64,000 nucleotides of DNA from Siphonodentalium dalli (lineage: Eukaryota > Mollusca > Scaphopoda > Gadilida > Siphonodentaliidae), in assembly GCA_032622095.1 (NCBI GenBank), contig CP136067.1, positions 98,258,707 through 98,322,706 of the forward strand, given 5' to 3'. A model generated the notes under the pieces. That model searched no databases and was not told where the DNA came from. It saw only the letters and a list, made by a program, of their open reading frames with translations. The first letter of the stretch is position 1; every line of letters begins with the position of its first letter. A program made the translations under genes and the position numbers. This document shows positions 13,101-25,100 of this stretch, in pieces.

Positions 13101-16100
13101 CAGATGTCATGTACATTTATCGGACACGGAATGTGGTAAAGTTCCCTGTATATATAGAGTCCGCATATATTAAAAATGGGCCATACATTGCATACATAAT
13201 GTTGTTCCTTGTATTCATTGCAAGGTCACGATATGACATAGCTTAATCACGGACAGTCATTTTCCCGCCAAAACGCACGTGTTTTCACTGTTTGATTTGA
13301 TCGCGTACATAATTGTCTCTCGTGCAAGGTACATTGTAAATATATATACAATATATACAATTTTACTCGCGAGTCCCCGAATACACAATCGATCGTGTCA
13401 GCTTCAGAAATAAAACTGCGCAGACCGGCGATGTTAATATATAGTACATTTCAATGCGATGTCGTAAGTTCTATATTTAGCCCGATTCCAGGAATTTGCG
13501 TCATCCAGATTACGTTTCTGGGAACAGCTTTGTCACCGCTCAATTCCGCCAAGGATTTAAGTTTGAGGTGCTAAAATACATTGTAATTTTTCACAAACAC
13601 AGCCCATAATAAACGACGTGGGATTTCCGAAGTGACTCGCCAGTTTAGTTCGAAATACGCGATGCTATTCGATGCATAGCATCGAGACATAGTGCTTCAA
13701 TAAACTATAATATATTGGACTTGTTATTAAACTTAAAACTTAATAATGTCAACTCGCAACTCACTTGAGTGAAGTTGAGTCCTGCACACCTGCAAACACG
13801 TTGACCAGTTATCACTCAGATCAAGTCCGTCACGCCGAAATAGACACGGTTGCGATAGGCGCTGATTCTTTGAAGTTGATTATCAAAGCCGGCCGTCTCA
13901 ACTTCAAAGAATAAGCCGCCGCGGCGCCGTCAAATACATTGAGTTGAGGTCATTGGGTTTCGCACTCGTGCATGACCACCAAGTACTGAAAGCAGTTATC
14001 GCATTAAAGGGACAACAAAGAAGGCTTTAACAAGCTAATTGTGATTGTGTATTTCGATAGCCTGATTGTTTAAATTGTTCAGTAATTCGGTAACGGCAGC
14101 AACGGCACTGCTTTCGCGATGGCATAATGGTGGTGGGTGTGTTCCGACTAGTCGACTAGCCGATTTCGGAATCGACTAATTTAATAATCGCGTCGATTTC
14201 GATTAGTCGACTAATCGTTTCAACACTACCATTATTGTCAGTAAATATGCTGTTGGAACATACTGGTATATGAGAGAGAATTCACTTCTCCCTAGCTATG
14301 ACAAAAATATGGAGAATTAAGTAGCACAATTTAGGGAAAAGTTTCTACCAAGTCGCCTTCTAGGCTGATCCATGTTCTTATACAGTAATTCCCTAAATTT
14401 TCGACTCCTTAGCCACAGCAGAATTATGGGTAACTTTTCAGGATTTAGTCAGAAAGCTCTCAGCTCTCAATGACTCAGCACATGTGCTCATGTGAACCTT
14501 GTTTTTAATTGCATATTTCTTCAGAGGATTTATCAATACCACCTGTAAATATTTTGATTATGAGCTAAGTATGGTGAAATGAAATATTTCACTGTTAACC
14601 CTTTACCCAACAGAACGGCCCTGTGCCAATGCATTCTCTTATATATGCGAGTCGACCATAGGTCGCCTCGTATATATAAGAGAATGCATTGGCTTAACAC
14701 ATTAAAAATTATAAAATTGTTAAAGAATGTAAGAAAAAATGGTAAAAAGTGTTAAAAAAAGTTTTTTTAGGCCAATGCATTCTCTTATATATGCGAGGCG
14801 ACCTATGGTCGACTCACATATATAAGAGAATGCATTGGCACAGGGCATAACTGTAACCATCACAATGTGGTCAATGAGCCGGTTCCAATGATATCCATAT
14901 TTGTATGGTTTTATTGAGACAGACCCAAGATAATTTAGGCTGTTGCAGCTTTATTTGGCCGGTTTTGGCCAGTTTGTTGGGTAAAGGGTTAATTAAATGA
15001 CTGAAAATTTGTACAAATGAATGAATGGGAATATAGTAATTATTATATTAAAAGGTTAATATACTCACATCTCAATGGCTTTCTTGTACTGACCACTCCT
15101 TGCATAAACTCGACCCAAGTTATCCAAACCTCGAGAGATTGCATCATCAATTGTACTGTTGGATAGAAAACAGTATAATATAAGCCACATGGCAATTTGC
15201 ACTCCAAAAAGCTTTTCCCGAAATAGGTCAATAAAATACCTGAATAAACTTTCTATGAACAATATATGTCCCACAAAGATGGTAAAATATGGTATATATG
15301 TGCAATTTTTAAGTGACCACTGATTTTTTTAAATGAACCAGCACAAGCAAAACAATCTGAAACTTACTGAAATAATTTAAGAAACAGAGCATGTTTTTTC
15401 AGTGCTATATTAACAAATTTGTAAGGGTTTACAATTTCTAAACATTGATGGAGTGAGGGTACACCTAATTTTCCAAATGAAAAATTAATCAATGTAGCAA
15501 TACACAATTTCCAGCAATTTTGGCCAACCAGGGAGGGGGCACTGTACTTCAAATCTATGCTGAGCTGTTATCTTGGGCATAGGTCCCATCAAGCATTTTT
15601 TATTTTTGAGAGAAATGGTAGGTGTAAATATATGTTAAGTAATTAAGCTGCGTCATACAAAATGTCACTGAGGTATGCCCCTTGGTTTTCACTTACAAAA
15701 CACTCAATTTTAACCATTTTTTTCTCTCACTAAAATAGACCATTTTCAACATAAAAACAGGCCACACCAGAGCGAATGTCAGTAAATAAGCTTCTTCTAC
15801 ATGATAGACCTATGTTAGAGCTGTGAAATATTTGAAATAGAAAAAATGTTATCGTAGCAATTTCAAAACAAAATATTGTCTTGCAAGCGCCGATGATGGA
15901 ATTCAGGGGAGAAAAATCGGGATATTTTCCTGTAACCATGCAAACACACAGTCGGTCTTCACTGCAGGATATGAAACATCCATAGCCTAACAATAAGATT
16001 TACATGGCCTAACAGTAAGCTTTACTTACAATTCGTGTCCCATATCAAGGTCCATCTGATGATGTGATAACGCCTCCTTGTATTTTCCGAGTTCGAGGTA

Positions 16101-19100
16101 TGAATTGCCGATACAGCTGTGTAGATTAGCGATGACCTCGAGTCTGTTCGGAACCTGCTCCTCTGTGTATCCTTCGATGATGTGCAAACATTTACGCGAT
16201 CGGTTCAAACTCTCATTATGTTTACCTTTACCTTGAGCTGCAAAAGTGCATAAAAACAGTTTTAACCATTTCTCTACTATAAAATAGATCCATCAGTTGT
16301 AAAAGTATACATTGGAATTGTCTATTATTCATCTAAAAGATGTTCAGGAAATATAAGCAGACGACAGACAGACAAAAAGATAATGCAAGTGTCGGAGGTT
16401 TCCGATTCATTGTTGGGAATTGTCCTCATAATAAGTTCAACAAGAGGTGTGCACTCGCGTGCTAGCATACCCCCACCATGGCAAATTCAACCCGCATTAT
16501 CCGTAAACCCAACAAAAAAGATTTTTAACTTTAAAGAAAAATTTGGATTAATAATATCGATATGGAAACCAAAACTGTGGTAAAAATCATTGTTCCGCAC
16601 CCAAATTCGAAGAAACTTCCGGAAAATATCCTAACTTGATAGCATCCACACAAAAAAAATCCCAAAATTTTCTAAGTCAAAATAAGTCGAATATGAAGTG
16701 TAATGTTAGGAAAAACAGTCCGAGCCAACCCAGAGCCACATCAACTAGAGATGGTGTTGTGAGAAGCATGTATACCAAAACTTATTGAAATCGGATCATA
16801 TTTGTTAAAGTTATTAAGTCGGACAGAATTTTCTAAGTCAAAATAAGTCGAAAAGTAAGGCGTAACTTAAAAAAAGTCGGACCGCACCGCAATTAGCATC
16901 ATGCGGAGAGGCGGTCCTAAGGAGATTGCATACAAAAAATTATTGAAATCGGTTCATAGTTGTTCGAGTTATGAGGTCGGTACGACGGACGGACGGACGG
17001 ATGGACGGACGCACAGAGGGAGAAAGTGTGACGGACAGATGCAGTCAATACAGTATACCCCCCATTTTCTTCGAAAGTGGGGGTATAATAAATAACCTAT
17101 AACCATTTGTTGAACTTAATATCTGAAAAATTCCTAAGGGAACTAATTGTCAGTGAGTACTAATATTTATTACAGAAAATGTTAAAATATTGTACTGTAG
17201 CCATTTCAATGAATAATAGACTCTACAACTGTGCTAGTGTACATTCAGAATTAGACGGCAGAACATAACATATTCAGCTGAGAATGAGTCAAACTGAGGA
17301 GTGAATTCACTGGAACATTAGTTCCATTTTCTAGCTGCCATTTACCCAATAAAAAGTAATCACGTTTGGCAAAGCATATTATTTCCATTTGGCAAAAGAT
17401 TTGGCAAGCATGTTCACAACTAAACAAGAAGGAGAATCTATTAAAGGAGTTGATCACTAAATACCATCAATGTCCCAAAAGCACCCCTCCCCCTGAAAAT
17501 TATAAGGGTATAGCAGCTTGTGAATTTTTGTTCCGATAATCTCAGGCAACTTTTAAAACAAAAATATTTTCATGTACACTTTGTACCAGTACAAATTCTT
17601 ACCAACATCTATTCTCTCAAGTTCTTTGATGATGTAATCATTAGGTGCACCCTTCACTGAGTCTGCCGTGCGGCGCTGCATACTCTTCTCGTGTTTCCGA
17701 GCATACATCGGTTTCTGTTGCCTCCAGAAGTCTGTCCTCGTATCCAGGTAAGACAAGCCTTCCTCCACCAGATCGGATATACACTTCCCTGTGTCTGTCT
17801 TAGGATCTGTAATTTAAGATATGAATGTTTATCCTTTCAGTGTCTGGATGCTTGTTGGTGGAATCCTATTAAGACAAGCCCACCTCGAGTCAACCAGATT
17901 AGATATACACTTCCCTGTACAGTAATGCTCTAAGTAATCAACTTCTTAACCACAGCAGAATTATGGGTAACTTTTTCATGATTTAGTCGGAAATATGGCT
18001 TGTTGCCATTCATCGGAAAGCCATATTTCCGACTAAATCCTGAAAAGTTACCCATAATTCTGCTGTGGTTAACCCTATACCCAACAGAAGGGCCCTGTGC
18101 CAATGCATTCTCTTATATATGCGAGTCGACCATAGGTCGCCTCGCATATATAAGAGAATGCATTGGCTTAACACATTAAAAAATATATAATTGTTAAAGA
18201 ATGTAAGAAAAAATGGTAAAAAGTGTTAAAAGTGTTTTTTTTAGGCCAATGCATTCTCTTATATATGCGAGGCGACCTATGGTCGACTCGCATATATAAG
18301 AGAATGCATTGGCACAGGGCATAACTGTAACCATCACAATGTGATCAAGGAGCCGGTTCCAATGATATCCATATGTGTATGGTTCTATTGAGACAGACCC
18401 AAGATATTTTAGGCTGTTGAAGCTTTATTTGGCCGGTTTTGGCCGGTTTGTTGGGTAAAGGGTTAAGGGGTCGATTACTTAGGGCATTACTGTATCTGTC
18501 TTAGGATCTGTAATACGATATGAATGTTAACCCTTCAATGACTAGATGCTTGTTGACGGTATCCATGGAAGACAAGCCCACTCGACCGGATCAAAACTGT
18601 CCCGAAAGGCTGTATGTAATTATGCCAGAAAAATAATTTAATCTATATCTGCATGGACAGGTGTCATCGATTCATATTTATTATTTTATACCCCGGAAAC
18701 TATATAAAACATAAAACTTGTCAGGAAGAGATACACTATCTTTAACCCTTTCTATACTAAATATACTCATTGATGAGTAGTTAATTATCCATTAGGAAAT
18801 GTTCATATAAGTTCAACAAACGACGCTACTGTAGGTCGTTTGTTGAACTTATCTGAATATTTCCTCCAATAAATATGACTCCTTCTGCACTTTTATGATC
18901 TGTTGTCTGTTTATTTTTCTTGAACACCCTCCAGATGAATAATATACCATTCCAATGTACGATTTTATAACTGAGTGGGTAATCCATAGAAAGGGTTAAA
19001 CTTATAAAATAACAAAGGATCACATCTATTGGCAATGAATTGCGCAGACCTTTACCTGTTTCCTTGAACAGTTTCTCGAGGTATTGCCGATCTCCGTATA

Positions 19101-22100
19101 ATTCTCCCAGTAATTGTTTAACAGTCTTCTCATTGGTTGCTGATCTCACTTCACGTCGCCGCTGTTTAGCATCCTTGGCCTTCTGTCGGTTCATGGATCC
19201 GTATGCCGCCTTCTTTTTCTTCTGTTTCTGACGACAAAGAATGAGTACTTAGGGCTGTCACAATTATTACATTTTATAATAATATAGTAATTAAATAAAT
19301 AAAAATACTGTGTTCTCAGGCACTGGCTGCCACAATTATCAGATTTTATAAAGCCAAATAAATAAAACTATTATGTTTTCAGGCACCTCCCTCCTCATAC
19401 AAAAGAGGGCAGTCCAACATTCAGTTCAAAACCCATTCTCCAATATATCCACAATTATAAATTTAGATACAGTAATGCCCCAAATAATCAACTCCTTAAC
19501 CACAGCAGAATTATGGGTAATTTTTCAGGATTTAGTCAGCAATATATGGCTTGTTGCCATTCATCGGAAAGCTCTCAGTGAAAGCTTTCCAATGAATGGC
19601 AACAAGCCATACTAGTTAGTATTTCCGACTAAATCCTGAAAAATTACCCATAATTCTGCTGTGGTTAAGGAGTAGATTATTTAGGGCATTACTGAGGGTT
19701 TCTGTTGAAGACATTTGGCTAAAAGGCATTGGATGATAGATTCTACACATTGCTTGGAAAATTTTAGGATTTTTTTTTTTACCAAAAAATACCGATACAT
19801 CCTAATATGTCATTAAGAATTTCTAGAATTCTTGGAAAAAATAAAACTAAAAAACCTCCCTCCCTCATCCAAATTTCCATATATGTATTTGCCTGAGAAC
19901 ACACTAAATTAATAATAGTTGATCAACAAGTAGTGATGTTCAGCTAATATAAGTTCAGGGACCAGCAAGCCTTGAAATCAGTGATTATTATGAAGGAAAA
20001 AGTATTTTCGTAACTGGTGCAACTGGTTTTATTGGGAAAGTTCTACTTGAAAAACTCCTCCGATCTTGTCCTGGAATAGAGAGAATATATTTTCTGATAA
20101 GATCTAAGAACAATCAGGATATTGAGTCTCGGGCGAAGGAACTGTCTAGCTGCAAGGTGAGTGGTATCTGTATCAGTAAATTTCCAGTTAGGACACGCAA
20201 ACAAGCCTTGAATTAGGGTGTCTGTCATTTGCAGAATGAGGTCCCCAGAGGGTGAATTTAGTGATGCTACCCGGCATAGCGGGCTAGCATCACCAAATTC
20301 ACCCTCTGGGGACCTCATTCTGCTTACACCTCAGCAGAATGAGGTTCCCAGAGGGTGAATTTGGTGATGCTAGCCCGCTATGCGGGGTAGCATCACTAAA
20401 TTCACCCTCTGGGGACCTCATTCTGCAAATGACAAGACACACTATTTCAAGGCTTGGGGACCAGCTTGGAGGTTTCAAATTGGGAGAATTTATGTATGGT
20501 CACATATATTAGGGAGAAGTCACCCTCTAGGAAACTGTATAAGTTTCAACAAAAAAACCTTAATTAGGCTGTACATGTGAAGGTCAATGCAGGTGGTGCA
20601 GAGAGTATCGTGCCTAATGCGTACGATGCTCACTTAGAACAAACGTAATATCATTGAGGTATTCACATGCAGGTGTCGTGATCAGGGTGTCACTTGTGGT
20701 GCGACTAAAGCATCTATGGATTATAGGATTTGCTCTAATTGAGCGTCCTGCTCGGAGCATATAATCTAGACCAAGTCTTCTTGGTCCACAACAGCTTGGG
20801 ATATCGGTTGGGTTAATGCTGTTTTGGACCAAGTCCCATCCCGTCACTCTTCTATAATGGACTTTACACCCAGAATTGTCCAATGGAAGCTTTATGCATA
20901 TGAACATAGGGGGTAGCTTTTCCCAAGCATGATGATATCAAACATGCATATATCAGAGGTCCGTTAAATGTCAAAGAAGACGACTTGGTCTACATTTAAT
21001 CCAAGCTGCAAAACAGAGTGCAGTCCCCTCACTACGCGATGTCTGAACGCTGCCGGCATGTGTATTTTCATAATTAAATCTAACATTTTTTATTGAAGTG
21101 TTTTGTCAGTTACAATTCATTCTGGCTTCATCTTAAGACAATGTTCAAATGAATATGGAAAGTTCAGTTTCTCAGAATAATGCAGAATGAATTGTAACCT
21201 ACAGAAGTCTCAAATAAATACCGGTAAATGCATCATTTCTTCACATTACGTGTAGTTGCGGGCAGCGGTAAGTCCTGCGTAGGGGACTGAACTGTGTAGC
21301 TTGTATTTAATCATGTGCTTCCAGCTATTCCAATGACAAAAGACAGCTCTACGACTCTACTCAAAGAGAATGTGTGCATAAGCTTATAATAATATATATG
21401 ATATAGTCACACTGAAACAATTGAATTTTAATATCCTTTAGCTTTAGTTGGACACTATTTTGTAGTTTTGAATGCTGGATTTACCACTCACAAATGCTAA
21501 GGAGCTCTATATGTACATGCAGTCGACAAAATATATCAAAATGTGGTAAGCAGCACATCGTGACACATCAGTTAAAACGTATCAAAATAAGTTTCTTCAG
21601 AAAGATGAATGTGAACACATGTGTATTGCAAATCCGCAAGTAATCGTTACAGCCTATTCATTTCATACCTCATCAAGAGCGTGGAAGAATGACAGATCTC
21701 CTTCTGTTGTTAGCTTGGCTTTCTCAGCAGCTGCAGAAAAACAAAGGAATCATTTAAATCATGTGCAGCTATCCTTAAACTAATTGACCTACAAGGTGGT
21801 GTCATCCTGGTATTACCATGTTACTGCGGTAATCACTAACACAGAAGTAGGGTTACTGCTTCAATATTATATATAATCATTTAATCATGTATACAGCAAT
21901 ATCTACATAATTCTATTACATTATTGGTCACATAATGGCTCGATTTTGTGAAATGAGTGCCAAATGAGTTCCACTGATTGTGCAGTCACATCTTTACACA
22001 TTCATTAAAATTGTTCTTGAATTTAAATGAATATATTTGTATTGCATTGTTAGGAGCATATATCCAACATGTTATGCACACCATGAATAACATATTCCTG

Positions 22101-25100
22101 GCCATTAAATATATCATAGAATTTCACCTGATCCTGTGTTGAAGAGGTCTTTAAGCCCTTTCATGATGGGAGCTGAACTGGTGCAGCATTAAATCATGTG
22201 ACAGTGCATCCTCATATGAGAGTCTCCCATAGGGAGCCTCGCATATATAGGAGAATTCACTGGCTTACAAGGTCAATTAAGGTAACTATTGTCATATCAA
22301 TATATTCTCTTATATGTGTGGTTCCTTAATGTGAGACTCGCATATACATGTATAAAATAAATTATTAATTCATTGTCACAGCTAGGGTTTTTTAGCAAAT
22401 TTCAGGAAGTTCCTGTTATGGAAGGGTTAAAAACTTTCTCCATCCTGTTTTCAATTAAAAATATTTGCCACAGTTGGTTTAGTAGCTGCAGGCCCCCTAC
22501 ACCATAGAATCAAGGCTCCCTACACCATAGAATCAAGGCTCCCAAAGGGAGTCTGTTTCAACTAGTTCTATATATATATGTCAGCCCTTTTCAATCAGAT
22601 TGTTTGGCTTCGACAATCTGCTACATGGCAACCATTTGCCATGGCCCATTTTACTTCAGCAAATGGCTTCGGCCAATTATGATATCTGGACATTTTCTAC
22701 AGACCCATGCAAACCCCATACTTGGCAAATGCAGGGCTTTTTTATCAGCCATGTAAAACCTGAAGCCCCAGTATTGAGGCAAGCTGACTAACAAGAGATT
22801 AAAGTTTAATTGGGAACATGTTAACAACAAACAGAAATAATTTCCAGTCAGCAAACTTCTCGAAAACATGTGGGTACAAAATGTCATGATTGAATCATTC
22901 ACTTGTTTAGTTGTTCAATGTTCTACAATAGTAGAAATTTTAATATCAGTTTAAACTTTATTAGATTGTGTATATTATTTTTGAATATTCTATGAAAAAG
23001 ATATTGTTTTATATGCATAATAAAAAAAACACAATACTGAGACATTACAAAACATTCCCATTTGGTTACTGACAATTTACAGAGCAACAATAAGATGAGA
23101 TTTAAGATTTTATTACAAATCTACAACATTTATATAGCTTCTTAAAATCAGCCCCATGTAGGCCCGTCATAGAAAACACAAGGCCTTTTTTTAGGCCCTG
23201 TGCCATTTACAACCCGCGAAGACTGATATATTCCAAATCAAGCCTTGAAATAGTGTGCCTGTCATTTGCAGAATGAGGTCCCCAGAGGGTGAATTTAGTG
23301 ATGCTACCCCCGCATAGCAGGGCTAGCATCACCAAATTCACCCTCTGGGAACCTCATTCTGCTGAGTTGTAAGCAGAATGAGGTCCCCAGAGGGTGAATT
23401 TGGTGATGCTAGCCCGCTATGCGGGGTAGCGTCACTAACTTCACCCTCTGGGGACCTCATTCTGCAAATGACAGACACCCTATTTCAAGGCTTGTTCCAA
23501 ATTATAAGCCTCAATGGTGCAATATTTCCCAATTGAAGAACTGTGGCACCATTCCCAAAACAGGTAGGAAAATCCCTGTACATAAGCAAAATTACTTACG
23601 CCCAAATTGCCATACATATATTGACATGCAGAATTGATAAACTTACATCCAACAGAATTATCTATGGCTTCTTGAGCTTTCTGTATGCCGAGTCGAAATT
23701 CATGGAGCTCAGGTCGCAGTTTATGTCCCCTGTGATAAAATACTAACGCCATCTCAAAATCACCCTTATAGTACAGTGCCTGTGCTTTCTGGTATAAGCC
23801 CTGTAAATTAAATTAAATCACCTTCTCAATTGTCAAGTATTTGCGACCAACAACATATATACAGGTATACCATTAAGTCCACTCAACTACATTTGGCTAG
23901 TTTGGAAGTCCGAGGGACAGATATAGCCATATTTTTTTATTTACATGTATAATATTGAACATGAAATATCAGATATCTACAACTGAACTCAGACTGAAGA
24001 ACTCTTTTTAGGCCTAAAAAAAAATACATTTGTTTCCGCTAACGAGCTGAAAAAAATTAGGGTAGGTAGGTAGGCTTAACTTTTTTTTTCTTGTTAACTT
24101 TTTTTCAGTATCTTTAAAAATAACTGTATAATACTTGTCAATAACCCAAACTATGCACTTCTTGGCCCCAATCAGGTTAACCCAGATGACAGAGGAACTA
24201 GAAACTCCAATTCAATCTTACATATGCTTCAATATTTACATATATACTAGTCTATATACTAATATAGTCTTTGATAATCCTAATATTTCCCATATGGTCT
24301 GGCGACAACTGGAGTCAGTCCAGCACCACTGCACTGTCACATACATGTATTGGAGTGACCGTCTTGTACCGATCTCTTAATGATGGCTTCACAACCCCAC
24401 CTTCTCCTCCGCATTCAGTGAAGGATCTAGGTGTTTTTTGGGGACACCTGTTTTTGGGCAATGATATGACAAAGGCATAACCTGAAGGCCTGAGCGGAGG
24501 AAGGTTTGGGAGGGGTGACCCCCTGCTGATGTTGGGGGTTCTCCCCCTGGAAATTTTTTGAAAATCCATTGCATTTGGAGCTAATCTAGGGCACTTTGAG
24601 TCAGTATTTTGAATTTTACTGAGAGGTCAATTTGATCAAGTTTCTCAAGCATAATTTTGGAAATTTTTATAATTGTATGGATTGGAAATGCTTATAAGTT
24701 ATTGTCAGATATCTTTTGGTTCAATGGATTATGCTTATCCTGCTTGAAATGAGACTTACCATTATCACTCTTAATTCATATAGTAGGCTATTTTATAAAA
24801 TTCAAGTGAGACACATACATAATATACTACATGTAGTACAGAAACAATGTCTATTAAGTTAGTAATTACTATTTATAGTATTAATCTCTATGTTAATTTT
24901 TCATTTGGTATTATGAGATCCCACCTGAAAACCAGGTTGATTCGATCAAATTGTTAATGTTCCTGTACTGTATTTGATTGAAATACTGAAGTCTGAAGGC
25001 TGAATCATAACAAACCTGAACTGAAACTATTTGAAGTTTTCACAGATGAAAGCTAGATAAAGCCAAACATACTTTACAGTATGATTCCAACTGTTAAACT

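Larger units (their letters stand above)
17871..18600. repeat. Duplicated exon 6 acceptor/5' end, split by a MITE
   Basis: 17871-17919 joined to 18493-18568 repeats 17750-17870. That source segment is exon 6 bases 1-57, its acceptor and about 64 bp of intron. The copy keeps ATTACAG followed by the codons for DPKTDTGKCIS. A third, short copy starts at 18569 (GACAAGCCCA). The second copy was later split by the mariner-like MITE 17920-18492. Confidence 0.85.

Noticed and set aside
12795-13139. 114-codon plus-strand ORF inside the hAT element
   Set aside because: No transposase or other motif; random frame in a GC-richer patch.
22590-22760. Patch TTTGGCTTCG...CAACCATTTGCCATGGCCC, also seen inverted at about 48414-48445
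   Set aside because: A shared dispersed repeat fragment, but too short and without definable ends to name as an element.
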